From positions 682,001 through 746,000 of the forward strand of contig NZ_CP094467.1 in NCBI RefSeq assembly GCF_023347235.1: a DNA stretch of 64,000 nucleotides. Direction: 5' to 3'. Source of the DNA: Faecalibacterium sp. I4-1-79 (lineage in GTDB: Bacteria; Bacillota; Clostridia; Oscillospirales; Ruminococcaceae). Position numbers and translations under genes: made by a program. Within the stretch, counting starts at the first letter, position 1. Each line of letters opens with the position of its first letter. A model generated the notes under the pieces. It saw only the letters and a list, made by a program, of their open reading frames with translations, ran no database searches and was not told where the DNA came from. Of the stretch, positions 17,019-24,184 are shown in pieces.

Positions 17019-18404
17019 ATGGGAAAGTATTTTGGAACCGATGGCTTCCGTGGAGAAGCTGGAATTACTCTGACTGCCGACCACGCCTACAAGGTTGGCC
17101 GTTTTCTGGGCTGGTATTATAACGCTCTGCGTGAGCGTAACGGCAACAACGAGCCTGCCCGCATCGTCATCGGCAAGGATACCCGCCGCAGCTCTTATAT
17201 GTTCGAGTATAGTCTGGTTGCTGGCCTGACCGCTTCCGGTGCAGATGCTTACCTGCTTCATGTCACGACCACCCCGTCTGTGGCCTACATCGCCCGTGTG
17301 GATGACTTTGACTGCGGCATCATGATTTCTGCCAGCCACAACCCCTACTACGACAACGGCATCAAGCTGATCGACTGCTACGGCGAGAAGATGCCCGAGG
17401 AAATCCTGTTGCTGGTAGAGGACTACATCGACGGAAAGCTCCATGTGTTCGACAAGGACTGGCCGGAGCTGCCCTTTGCTCACCGGGAGCACATTGGCTG
17501 CACTGTGGACTATGTTTCTGGTCGTAACCGCTACATGGGCTATCTGATCAGCCTCGGTATCTACTCCTTTAAGGGTGTCAAGGTCGGTCTGGACTGTGCC
17601 AACGGCAGTTCCTGGAACATCGCTAAATCTGTGTTCGATGCTCTGGGAGCTGATACCTACGTCATCAATGCACAGCCCAACGGCACCAACATCAACAACA
17701 ATGCGGGCTCCACCCACATTGAGGGTCTGCAGAAGTTCGTGGTAGAGAAGGGGCTGGACATCGGTTTTGCCTATGATGGCGATGCTGATCGTTGCCTGTG
17801 TGTGGATGAAAAGGGCAATGTCATCACTGGCGACCATATTCTGTACATCTACGGCTGCTACATGAAGGAGCGTGGCAAGCTGCTGACCAATACCGTCGTT
17901 ACCACGGTCATGTCCAACTTTGGCCTGTATAAGGCCTTTGATGAGAAGGGCATCGGCTACGCCAAGACCGCAGTGGGTGACAAGTACGTCTATGAGTACA
18001 TGGCAAAAAATGGCTGCCGCATCGGCGGTGAGCAGAGTGGTCATATTATCTTCAGCAAGTACGCCAGTACGGGTGATGGTATCCTGACCAGTCTGAAAAT
18101 GATGGAAGTAATGCTTGCCAAGAAACTGCCCATGAGCAAGCTGGCTGAGCCTTTGAAGATCTACCCGCAGGTTCTGGAAAATGTCCGTGTGACCGACAAG
18201 AAAGCTGCACAGGATGACGAAGCAGTGCAGGCAGCAGTCAAGGCCGTAGCTGAGGCACTGGGCGATACTGGTCGTATTCTGGTGCGCGAGTCCGGCACTG
18301 AGCCTCTAGTGCGCGTGATGGTAGAAGCCCCTGATCATGACACCTGCCAGAAGTACGTGTCGCAGGTCGTGGAGGTCATCAAGAACAAGGGCTACGCTGT
18401 CTGA
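17019..18404 (+). CDS. glmM: Phosphoglucosamine mutase/phosphomannomutase family enzyme (GlmM-type)
   Basis: A 461-residue alpha-D-phosphohexomutase. The N-terminus MGKYFGTDGFRGEAG and the active-site motif ISASHNPYYDNG, with the phosphoserine at Ser106, are those of GlmM, which interconverts glucosamine 6- and 1-phosphate on the way to UDP-GlcNAc. DGDADR at residues 253-258 binds Mg2+, GGEQSGHI is the sugar-binding loop, and RESGTEPLVRVMVE near the C-terminus binds the phosphate. The ATG at 17019 is chosen because it gives the family N-terminus and follows GAGGA; the upstream extension contains the leader motif at 16924-16970. UDP-GlcNAc is the substrate of CapE, so it fits as the precursor supplier. 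A closely related phosphomannomutase activity cannot be excluded. Confidence 0.88.
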   Translation: MGKYFGTDGFRGEAGITLTADHAYKVGRFLGWYYNALRERNGNNEPARIVIGKDTRRSSYMFEYSLVAGLTASGADAYLLHVTTTPSVAYIARVDDFDCGIMISASHNPYYDNGIKLIDCYGEKMPEEILLLVEDYIDGKLHVFDKDWPELPFAHREHIGCTVDYVSGRNRYMGYLISLGIYSFKGVKVGLDCANGSSWNIAKSVFDALGADTYVINAQPNGTNINNNAGSTHIEGLQKFVVEKGLDIGFAYDGDADRCLCVDEKGNVITGDHILYIYGCYMKERGKLLTNTVVTTVMSNFGLYKAFDEKGIGYAKTAVGDKYVYEYMAKNGCRIGGEQSGHIIFSKYASTGDGILTSLKMMEVMLAKKLPMSKLAEPLKIYPQVLENVRVTDKKAAQDDEAVQAAVKAVAEALGDTGRILVRESGTEPLVRVMVEAPDHDTCQKYVSQVVEVIKNKGYAV

Positions 18405-18483
18405 ACGTAACTTGATAAAGTATACGGACTAATGTATATTTCACCTGTGCTCTTGAAAACTAGTTTTTAAAGGGTTATATTTG

Positions 18484-18512
18484 AACCGTGGGAAATTTCT
18501 CACGGTTTTTCC
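18484..18512 (+). terminator. Rho-independent terminator after the polysaccharide cluster
   Basis: AACCGTG at 18484-18490 pairs with CACGGTT at 18501-18507, with an inner GAAA/TTTC pairing, and is followed by a T run. It lies 80 bp after the GlmM-type gene and ends the polysaccharide transcription unit. Confidence 0.8.
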
Positions 18513-18528
18513 GCTCGAAACTTTGCAC

Positions 18529-18579
18529 ACCTCTACGCGGTGAGCGGCAGGCAACACAGTAAAAGGTGCTGTGGCGAAG
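18529..18579 (+). ncRNA. Candidate structured leader motif, copy 2 (upstream of the gene at 18618)
   Basis: Second copy of the motif at 16924-16970. The first 27 bases differ from copy 1 at three positions only. The following hairpin (ACAG...CTGT) has no sequence similarity to that of copy 1, but is again followed by GGC-AAG. It starts just after a terminator and ends about 40 nt before the ATG at 18618. Confidence 0.45.
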
Positions 18580-18617
18580 ATGCAGATATTGTATTTTATG
18601 AATTGGAGGAACACAGC

Positions 18618-18977
18618 ATGAGACACTTCGATGAGCTTGATAAGCGTCTTGATTACATTGAGTTCCGGCAGGAACTTTTATTTGAAAACACTGATTTGAC
18701 CAGATTGCTTTTTGAATATGAAATTGACCGTAAACAATACAAAAAGATTATGGATTTGATGGAGGCATACAGAAAAAAGCTGGATAATAAGGAAAGTGTA
18801 AATCATGGCACATTCGAGACGGAGATGTTCCGAATTGTTCCTGAGTGTCATGAAGATTACCACATGTGTGAATATATTGCTAGAGCGTTTATGGATGAAC
18901 ACCGTTGGGAAGAAGTTTTTCCGGCTCTGTATGGAGATATGCCAAAATATAAATTTTTAAAGAGTGAAAATGGGTGA
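18618..18977 (+). CDS. Hypothetical protein (DUF1878-like)
   Basis: A 119-residue, acidic, helical protein with no membrane segment: MRHFDELDKRLDYIEFRQEL starts a run of amphipathic helices, and the C-terminus reads YIARAFMDEHRWEEVFPALY. The pattern recalls the small DUF1878 proteins of Firmicutes, but I am not certain. The ATG at 18618 is preferred to an upstream in-frame ATG at 18540 because GGAGGA stands at 18605-18610 and the upstream stretch holds a structured leader motif. The stop overlaps the next start by eight bases, so the two products may act together. Confidence 0.6.
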   Translation: MRHFDELDKRLDYIEFRQELLFENTDLTRLLFEYEIDRKQYKKIMDLMEAYRKKLDNKESVNHGTFETEMFRIVPECHEDYHMCEYIARAFMDEHRWEEVFPALYGDMPKYKFLKSENG

Positions 18978-19503
18978 ATGGTTAATGGCTTTTTTTGGCT
19001 TCTCTCAATTCAAAACATTTTGGAATTGGATTGGGTTGGCTGCGGATCTATTTGGAATTATGGCTTTAGCGATAACGATTTGGCAGATTATGCAAGTTAA
19101 AAGCAAAGTGAATTCTTCTATAGATGCCATGAATGAGCTGAAAAGACTCCAAGAGCAAGAGCTACTTAAAAAGATTTTTAAAGAACTAGAAGGTCAGCAA
19201 GAAAACCTGAATTGGCTATTAGAAAAACATGGACAGAGTGGATATCGGGGGACAATATTCGAAGAAAAAAATGCAGTGATAGTAACAACTTTAACACATT
19301 GCGTTAATGAATTGCCAATCAAATATAAGGAAATCTCTGACCCAATACGGTCAACGGTACTAGAACTACGCAGTTATAATGGTGAAGGTAAAAAGCATCT
19401 CGAAGAAGCAGAGGGCTATTTGTACAGCGCAATACAAGCCGTTAAAGTAGCGGAAGAACAGTTTTCGGTAGATAATATAAAAATGATTGCGCATTCGGAC
19501 TAA
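18970..19503 (+). CDS. Hypothetical membrane-anchored protein
   Basis: A 177-residue protein with one N-terminal membrane segment (IGLAADLFGIMALAITIWQIM, about residues 18-38; 20 or fewer shown per family convention is not implied) followed by a long Lys/Glu-rich helical region that may form a coiled coil (KELEGQQENLNWLLEKHG). No recognised family. It begins inside the end of the preceding gene, so both are translated from one message. The AT-rich codons contrast with the GC-rich genes upstream. After the stop, bases 19504-19622 contain a CCGTGTG...CACACGG hairpin and a spacer before the next gene. Confidence 0.55.
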   Translation: MGEWLMAFFGFSQFKTFWNWIGLAADLFGIMALAITIWQIMQVKSKVNSSIDAMNELKRLQEQELLKKIFKELEGQQENLNWLLEKHGQSGYRGTIFEEKNAVIVTTLTHCVNELPIKYKEISDPIRSTVLELRSYNGEGKKHLEEAEGYLYSAIQAVKVAEEQFSVDNIKMIAHSD

Positions 19504-19622
19504 CCAGCAAAAAATGTGAGACAAGGTGTTAGCGCCGTGTGGACTGAAATCCAGAAGTTCACACGGCATATTTTTGAGCACGATATATAGTTTATGACGG
19601 AAATAAAATGAGGTGAAAATCA

Positions 19623-20399
19623 GTGAGTAATACACGCGCGCGCAAGCCCGGCGGTGGGCGGAAGCCATCAAAGCCAGAGTACAGTGCAGCCAAGAACCTG
19701 GCACAGCAGATGAAAGCAGCTGCTGACCTATATATGGATAAAATGAGCCTGCAAGCCACCGCAGATGCCCTGTCCCTCAACCCTATCAAGGTTCGGAAGC
19801 TTCTCATCACAGCCGGGGTCTACGAGTCGGACACGGCAAAGCTCGTCCAGCAGACCTTTAATGCCTTCAGAGAAACACAAAGCTATTCTGCTGCTGTCAC
19901 TTCCACTATGTCGGCTTTGCAGCTGTCCCGTCCCTCTGTGACCTCTTATCTGCCGTATGAGAAAGGCGTGTACTTCCCGGAGGAAGCTGAAGCGGCGAAT
20001 ATCAGTGCAGGTGCAGAGAGACAGCGTCACTATCGAGCGGTGGTTGCGCTGAAGAAGGATCCCTGCGAAGTAAATCTCTGGAAGTGCGTGGTGGCTTTTC
20101 GGGGATACAAGTTCAAGACGATGTCCGGCTTGCCCTTTACCTATACGCTGAAGAAGGGCAGGGGCGATGAGTTCACCAAGGAGCTGTGGATCGACCGCAG
20201 AGAGGACAGCAAGAGCCTTGCGTGGAGCTCCGTGATGCTGGCGTATCATAATATCGGTAAAATCGGAGAGGTAGTGGACAGACCCAAGGCTCTGGGAGAT
20301 ATCCGGGGTGTGTCGTATATCTATGGGTTGTTCTACCGCTTTGGCCTGATCGACGTGCCGGACAAGGCTAAGGAGAAGATGGGAGGAAAGAAACACTAA
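19623..20399 (+). CDS. Hypothetical DNA-binding protein with helix-turn-helix segments
   Basis: A 258-residue protein. Its N-terminus is Arg/Lys/Gly-rich (RARKPGGGRKPSKPEYSAAK), followed by MSLQATADALSLNPIKVRKL, which looks like a helix-turn-helix, and a second similar segment with ALQLSRPSVTSYLPYEKGVY near residue 100. The C-terminal 130 residues include a distinctive GLPFTYTLKKGRGDEFTKEL...WSSVMLAYHNI stretch. I do not know a named family. I infer a regulator or replication-associated DNA-binding protein of a mobile island. RBS GAGGTGAAA is just upstream. Confidence 0.55.
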   Translation: MSNTRARKPGGGRKPSKPEYSAAKNLAQQMKAAADLYMDKMSLQATADALSLNPIKVRKLLITAGVYESDTAKLVQQTFNAFRETQSYSAAVTSTMSALQLSRPSVTSYLPYEKGVYFPEEAEAANISAGAERQRHYRAVVALKKDPCEVNLWKCVVAFRGYKFKTMSGLPFTYTLKKGRGDEFTKELWIDRREDSKSLAWSSVMLAYHNIGKIGEVVDRPKALGDIRGVSYIYGLFYRFGLIDVPDKAKEKMGGKKH

Positions 20400-20449
20400 C
20401 GGTTGTGACGGTGTTGTGATGCGCGAGTTGCGCAAAATCAACAGAGCTT

Positions 20450-20528
20450 CGAAAATATTTTCGTAAATTTGTAGTTGATAACTAAAACCGATCGCAGTAT
20501 AATCGAGTCGTAAACACCAATTTGGTGT
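20450..20528 (+). promoter_or_regulatory. Promoter flanked by two palindromes
   Basis: TTGATA at 20475-20480 and TATAAT at 20498-20503 are separated by 17 bp, a near-consensus sigma-A promoter. Upstream lies the perfect 14-base palindrome CGAAAATATTTTCG (20450-20463). Downstream of the -10 lies ACACCAA-T-TTGGTGT (20514-20528). Both look like operators. The promoter would drive 20588-21782, which includes an ImmA/IrrE-type peptidase, a family that often inactivates a repressor. Confidence 0.7.
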
Positions 20529-20587
20529 GAAAAATCCAAATTAAACCACCGCAAATACAACCTAAAAAATGAGAAGGAGGCCCCTCG

Positions 20588-20869
20588 ATGCGTGATGACA
20601 ACAAGCTCCACCGTGAAAAGAGATACGTTGAAGTGGACGTTCGCTTTACACCTGATGGCAAGATCCGCCCTCTTGCCATCAACTACGACAAAAGCCATAT
20701 CTATGGAATCGACCGTGTTTTGGCTGTCAGGCGTGGCACATCGCGCCTTGGCGGGAAGGGGCAGTGCTTCACCTGCATGATCTGCGGGCAGAAGCGGAAT
20801 CTCTGGCTTGAACAGGGCAAGTGGTTCGTGGAAGCCTACTGCTCTGTGCCGGAAAGCTGTGTTTCGTAA
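20588..20869 (+). CDS. Hypothetical small protein with Cys motif
   Basis: A 93-residue basic protein with a possible metal site: CFTCMICG near residue 60 and a further Cys near each side of the C-terminus (AYCSVPESC). The N-terminal part (KRYVEVDVRFTPDGKIRPLA) is beta-rich. No family name is known to me. AGAAGGAGG provides a strong ribosome binding site before the ATG. It is the first gene after the promoter with two palindromes and its stop overlaps the start of the ImmA/IrrE-type gene (TAATG), so the two are coupled. It could be the regulatory partner cleaved or bound by that peptidase; this is inference from position. Confidence 0.6.
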   Translation: MRDDNKLHREKRYVEVDVRFTPDGKIRPLAINYDKSHIYGIDRVLAVRRGTSRLGGKGQCFTCMICGQKRNLWLEQGKWFVEAYCSVPESCVS

Positions 20870-21576
20870 TGGCAAGGTACTTATCCCACGCAGACTTTTC
20901 GCGCATAGCGGGTAAGTATATCGACCAGTACTATACCTGCTTCGGGATCAGCAAAGATGACCCGTCACCTATTAACCTAGAGCAGTTTGCAAGTTCTGTT
21001 CTTGGGCTGAATGTGAAAATGCTGCCGCTGTGCAGCGATGGCAGCATCCTCGGGTTGACCGTTTTCCAGAAATGCAGGTTTACTGTGATTTTGGAGGATG
21101 GGACAAAGCTTGTAGAGGTTTTTATGCCGAGGGACGTTGTAATCGATTCCGCCCTTGCGGCAGACAGCTGCACCGGATGCCGGAATTTCACGATAGCGCA
21201 TGAAGCGGCACACCATATTCTGGCTGACCTGTTCCCGAACGACTACGGAAAAGCAGTCAAGTGCCGTGGGCACATTGCCTATCGGGAACGAAACGGACAA
21301 CCCTCATGGGAGGAATGGCAGGCAAATACCCTTGCGGCAGAGCTGCTGATGCCAACATTTCTGGTCAACGCTGAAATAGAACGGGCAGCGCTGTGCCTGC
21401 CGAATGGAATCCTGTACCAATCCGCATCTGACCCGAACTATGAAAAAATTCTGGAGATGGCTGCGCGGATGGGAGTATCGTGGTCTGCTATCAGGATCAG
21501 ACTACAACAGGTGCAGGTCATAAAAGGAAAACCCATCCACTGCCATCCATTGGACATCGTCCGTTTTGGAGAATAA
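20869..21576 (+). CDS. ImmA/IrrE-type metallopeptidase
   Basis: A 235-residue protein with the HExxH zinc motif (HEAAH, residues 111-115) in the sequence FTIAHEAAHHILADLF, and a downstream EWQANTLAAELLMP that supplies the third ligand (Glu) region. This is the ImmA/IrrE (COG2856) signature. Members cleave repressors of integrative elements or phages after DNA damage or another signal. Two Cys (SCTGC) just before the motif are a subgroup feature seen here. It follows a small Cys protein with a one-base overlap and is followed within 3 bp by a zinc-ribbon protein, forming a three-gene unit behind a double-operator promoter. Confidence 0.88.
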   Translation: MARYLSHADFSRIAGKYIDQYYTCFGISKDDPSPINLEQFASSVLGLNVKMLPLCSDGSILGLTVFQKCRFTVILEDGTKLVEVFMPRDVVIDSALAADSCTGCRNFTIAHEAAHHILADLFPNDYGKAVKCRGHIAYRERNGQPSWEEWQANTLAAELLMPTFLVNAEIERAALCLPNGILYQSASDPNYEKILEMAARMGVSWSAIRIRLQQVQVIKGKPIHCHPLDIVRFGE

Positions 21577-21578
21577 AT

Positions 21579-21782
21579 ATGATTCAGTCAAACAATCGCT
21601 CTTTTAAAAATAAACCACTAAACAATATACAGCAGGCGCAATTCAGCATCGGCTGGAGGTTTTGTCCTGTTTGCGGTAATAAGCTATACAAAAAAATTGA
21701 TGGGTGTTCCGGCACACTGCAAGTAAAATGCAGTAAGTGCAAGGAGACCCTGAGGCTTGACCTGGCGTTCAGACGCCGGTGA
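21579..21782 (+). CDS. Small zinc-ribbon protein (Com-like)
   Basis: A 67-residue protein with two CxxC pairs: FCPVCGNKL and VKCSKCKETL, 23 residues apart, forming a single zinc ribbon. The layout resembles the Com family of small phage and mobile-element zinc fingers. The ATG at 21579 lies just 3 bp after the stop of the ImmA/IrrE-type gene, with which it is surely co-transcribed. Its function is unknown; the family is thought to bind nucleic acid. Confidence 0.7.
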   Translation: MIQSNNRSFKNKPLNNIQQAQFSIGWRFCPVCGNKLYKKIDGCSGTLQVKCSKCKETLRLDLAFRRR

Positions 21783-21887
21783 TTTTCCAGTCATTTTAAC
21801 AAATACGGGTGCATTGCACCCTGAATATGGACTGTTCGCTCCGAGCAACGGGCCATTGCCGCAAGGCAATGTATGAAACGCGCACCA

Positions 21888-21963
21888 AATAGCCGGGCAA
21901 CAGCTGATAGAGTGATTCTACTTTTAGAACCGCTCTGTTAGTTGGTTGTCCGGCTATTTTTTT
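21888..21963 (+). terminator. Long hairpin with T run
   Basis: AGCCGGGCAAC at 21891-21901 pairs with GTTGTCCGGCT ending at 21955, followed by seven or more T. The large loop (about 45 nt) may itself fold. It terminates the unit beginning at 20588. The stretch 21783-21890 contains no gene that I can support. Confidence 0.7.
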
Positions 21964-21974
21964 AGCCTTCAGGT

Positions 21975-22006
21975 AGCCTGCTCCCGTAAAAAGGAGCAGG
22001 CTTTAT
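21975..22006 (+). terminator. Second terminator-like hairpin
   Basis: AGCCTGCTCC (21975-21984) and GGAGCAGGCT (21993-22002) form a perfect 10-bp stem with an eight-base loop, followed by a short T stretch. It lies 12 bp after the previous hairpin. Confidence 0.65.
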
Positions 22007-22056
22007 GTTTGTCCGGTTTTCGTGGATGCCCCAAGCGGCGAAATATCCGTAGCCTT

Positions 22057-22097
22057 CCAAATTTTCGACTTTTCACGACTTATCGAAAATTTGGAGG
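22057..22097 (+). promoter_or_regulatory. Inverted repeat reaching into the ribosome binding site of the next gene
   Basis: CCAAATTTTCGA (22057-22068) is repeated perfectly inverted as TCGAAAATTTGG (22083-22094). The right arm ends inside the GGAGG of the gene at 22104. Folding of this hairpin in the mRNA would partly mask the ribosome binding site; alternatively the repeat is an operator. Confidence 0.6.
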
Positions 22098-22103
22098 TTA
22101 CAC

Positions 22104-22364
22104 ATGAGTTTCAATAATGGTAATGAACGTCGCAAGCTGAACGCAAAGTGGGAGCAACTCCGTGTGCAGTACCGCGAAGCCGGAATGAGCGAAGAGGCAA
22201 TTCAGGCGATGTATGAGTTTGATCTGGGCGTCCTGAACAGTGAACGCGCCTATGATGCCAACACGGTGGCAGTCTGTGATGGCGAAAATGACGTTGACGC
22301 AAGGAAAGCAATGGTACCCGGAAAAGACCATTGCCCTTTACATATAGTGTTTTCTTTTAAATAA
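22104..22364 (+). CDS. Hypothetical protein, probably truncated
   Basis: An 86-residue protein. The first 50 residues (ERRKLNAKWEQLRVQYREAG, then MSEEAIQAMYEFDLG) are charged and helical and look like the start of a longer protein. The last 20 residues (HCPLHIVFSFK) have a different character and read like an out-of-frame or foreign end, so the gene is probably cut. Translation starts at a clear site (TTTGGAGG then ATG) controlled by an inverted repeat. Unrecognised family; I infer it belongs to the same integrated island as the adjacent integrase remnant. Confidence 0.45.
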   Translation: MSFNNGNERRKLNAKWEQLRVQYREAGMSEEAIQAMYEFDLGVLNSERAYDANTVAVCDGENDVDARKAMVPGKDHCPLHIVFSFK

Positions 22365-22397
22365 TTGACATATTGAACTGGAAAGGAGAGGACAGGA

Positions 22398-22664
22398 ATG
22401 AGCGAGATCGCAGCCTGCACTTTGATTCAGGAAGCGACCGTACAGCAGCTTCTGGATTGGCACAGGGAACTGACCGATGCCCTTCAGTATGCCGTTGACA
22501 GTAACTGGCTGAAAACGAACCCCGTCAAGACGGTTGACCCCTGCCTTGATAACTCCCCGGTACTTTTCAACGATTTTCTCATGGACTGGTTGAAAATGAT
22601 GAAGTCCCGCGTGGCAATCACGACCTATGCAAACTACGAGATCGTCATCACACGCCGCAGATAA
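22398..22664 (+). pseudogene. Tyrosine integrase remnant (N-terminal domain only)
   Basis: An 88-residue frame with the N-terminal core-binding (SAM-like) domain of tyrosine site-specific recombinases: VLFNDFLMDWLKMMKSRVAI followed by TTYANYEIVI. The catalytic domain (R...HxxR...Y) is missing: the frame ends after ITRRR. The terminal bases TCACACGCCGCAGATAA recur at 22797, just before the second copy of the terminator/attachment unit, where the frame also ends ...TRRR. The simplest reading is a deletion between the beginning and the very end of an integrase gene. AAAGGAGAGGAC precedes the ATG. Confidence 0.7.
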
Positions 22665-22723
22665 AAAACAAAACTCCCCCAGACAAGCTGAGGGAGCTTC
22701 TTTTTATGCCGGTGGTGGGGGTC
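22648..22723 (+). repeat. Integrase-end/terminator/attachment repeat, copy A
   Basis: This unit contains the end of an integrase frame, a terminator hairpin (CTCCC...GGGAG plus T run, about 22674-22706) and the 17 bases TGCCGGTGGTGGGGGTC (22707-22723), which on the minus strand are the last bases of a tRNA ending ...CACCGGCA. Copy B is at 22797-22874. Bases 22724-22796 between the copies hold only short GC hairpins. Confidence 0.75.
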
Positions 22724-22796
22724 TCCCGCGCACTGAGCGACAGCCCGCAGGGCTGATCGCTCGCCCTGCAAAGCAGGGCCGTGCTGTTCGACCCGC

Positions 22797-22874
22797 TCAC
22801 ACGCCGCAGATAAAAAAGAAAACTCCCCCAGACAAGCTGGGGAAGTTCTCTTTTTTATGCCGGTGGTGGGGGTC
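22797..22874 (+). repeat. Integrase-end/terminator/attachment repeat, copy B
   Basis: Second copy of the unit at 22648-22723 with a few substitutions. The hairpin is ACTCCCCCAG/CTGGGGAAGT followed by TCTTTTTT. In this copy the tRNA similarity continues much further (to 22910). Confidence 0.75.
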
Positions 22875-22910
22875 GAACCCACACGTGTTATTAGCACAAG
22901 GGATTTTGAG
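22858..22910 (-). other. 3' part of a tRNA-Leu(CAA): attachment-site scar
   Basis: On the minus strand this reads from the anticodon loop (CTCAAAATCC, anticodon CAA) through a long variable arm (CTTGTGC...ACACG) and a T arm (TGGGTTCGACCCCCA) to CACCGGCA. The variable arm and 3' end are those of tRNA-Leu. The sequence further on (GATGAGGATAAAAA) does not form the 5' half, so this is not a complete tRNA gene. It is what an attL or attR site of an element integrated into tRNA-Leu looks like. Confidence 0.8.
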
Positions 22911-22929
22911 TTTTTATCCTCATCTTCCA

Positions 22930-22970
22930 TCTGGTGTCATCCAGTGATATCTAGTGATATCTGGTTCCCA
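22930..22970 (+). repeat. Short direct repeats beside the attachment site
   Basis: GTGATATCT occurs twice with a two-base gap, within CCAGTGATATCTAGTGATAT. Related CTGGTGTCATCCAG lies just before. Such short repeats next to an att core resemble integrase arm-type binding sites. Bases 22971-23159 hold no gene that I can support. Confidence 0.4.
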
Positions 22971-23159
22971 CTGTGCAAAGGAAAAATTCACGCCTCAACG
23001 AACAATAATTTGAAATATCCACGATTTTTCGATGCGTTTTTCCTCTACTCTGTTTTTTCGGTTTGGACCGCCCAAATGGAAATTGGAGGGATGTTCAGGA
23101 GGGATGCAGGGCAAAACGCTCCTCTGCTTAGGCACAAAACGAAAGGAAAGTCAAGGATA

Positions 23160-23372
23160 ATGAATCAAAATCAAGCAAAAGAGTATTATAAAAAATTATT
23201 TGTGAACTATCCTGATGTGCTGTCTGTCGAAGAAGCAACAACTTTACTCGGTTTCAAAAGCCAGACTGCCATCATCAGAAGAATCCATCAACATAGAATT
23301 CGCTGCCTGAAAGTCGGACGATCTTTCATGATTCCGAAAGAATATCTCATCGACTATCTTTTGGATAGCTAA
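23160..23372 (+). CDS. Excisionase-like helix-turn-helix protein
   Basis: A 70-residue protein. VLSVEEATTLLGFKSQTAII followed by RRIHQHRIRCLKVGRSFMIP is the winged helix-turn-helix of the MerR/excisionase superfamily (DNA-binding helix, then a wing with G-R-x-x-x-I-P). Proteins of this kind direct integrases towards excision or act as small regulators. It sits just inside the attachment site and before repA, a usual place in integrative elements. GAAAGGAAAG is upstream of the ATG. Confidence 0.75.
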   Translation: MNQNQAKEYYKKLFVNYPDVLSVEEATTLLGFKSQTAIIRRIHQHRIRCLKVGRSFMIPKEYLIDYLLDS

Positions 23373-23396
23373 ATTATATAGCCATTATATTACATA

Positions 23397-23435
23397 GCGC
23401 ACCACTTTTCAATAAGAAAAGAGTGCGCTTTTTAT
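23397..23435 (+). terminator. Rho-independent terminator
   Basis: GCGCACCACTTTTC (23397-23410) pairs with GAAAAGAGTGCGC (23416-23428) with a short loop, and a T run follows. Confidence 0.8.
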
Positions 23436-23497
23436 TTTCAAACGAAAGGCGGTTGATTTTTTGAACACAAGCTGGAGCAAAACGTTGAAAAAGCCAC

Positions 23498-23989
23498 ATG
23501 ACCCTTGACTACTTTTACGGACAAGCCGGAGAACTGTTTTCATTCTACCGCATTCCCAAGGCTCTTTTTCAGGAGCCACGGTTCCAGAGTCTGTCCACCG
23601 ATGCAAAAACCCTGTACGGCATCCTGCTGGACCGCATGAGCCTGTCTGTGAAAAACGGCTGGCTGGACGAGCAGAACCGGGTGTTCATCATCTTCACGAT
23701 AGAGGATGTCAAGAGGGCGTTGTGTTGCGCAGACAACAAAGCGACCAAGCTGCTCCGGGAACTCGAAAAGTTTGGTCTGATTGAACGAAAACGCAGAGGT
23801 CTGGGAAAGCCAAGTTTGGTGTATGTGAAGAACTTTTCGGCAGAATCGTCAAAATCAATATTCCAAAATCGTGATTTTCACGATTCTGGAGGCTTCAAAA
23901 ACGCAAGTCAAGACCCTTCAAAATCACGATGTAATAAGACTAAAGACCTGCTAATAAAAGTCAAGTCCCAAAACAAGAAAATTCGCTAA
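23498..23989 (+). pseudogene. repA: Replication initiator RepA, N-terminal part (split gene)
   Basis: The first 130 residues are the replication initiator A N-terminal domain: YFYGQAGELFSFYRIPKALF and LSTDAKTLYGILLDRMSLSV, a winged-helix DNA-binding domain that binds the element's origin. After PSKSRCNKT the sequence leaves the family and ends in KVKSQNKKIR inside a structured repeat. The missing C-terminal DUF6017 domain is present 1.7 kb downstream at 25668-26105. The gene has therefore been cut by an insertion consisting of the repeat at 23951-24183 and an IS110-family element. The truncated product may still bind DNA but should not support normal replication. Confidence 0.85.
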
Positions 23990-24183
23990 CCGACCGCTGC
24001 CCATGACAAACAGTATTCAAATGCTGGTCAAAACACAGCGAGGGCGACGGAGGGGATAGCAAAGCAAGCCCAGCCAGCCCTCGCAAAATCAGGATAGCAT
24101 TTGAATGCTTCGGTTTGTCAAGGGTTCGCTGCGCCAGCTAAGCGGTTCTTTGAATTCAGCTCAGGCTCAAGAGGAAATTACGA
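23951..24183. repeat. Structured repeat, copy 1 (next to IS110-family element 1)
   Basis: Alignable over its whole length with 28923-29150. It contains an inverted pair, AGTATTCAAATGCT (24012-24025) and AGCATTTGAATGCT (24096-24109), extended outward by TGACAAAC/GTTTGTCA, and an inner pair GCGAGGG/CCCTCGC. It should fold into a long stem as RNA or single-stranded DNA. It ends AGCTCAGGCTCAAGAGGAAAT exactly where the insertion sequence begins. Confidence 0.85.
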
Positions 24184-24184
24184 C

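Noticed and set aside
22858-22945. Complete tRNA-Leu gene
   Set aside because: Only the part from the anticodon loop to the 3' end is present; the sequence beyond cannot form the acceptor and D arms.
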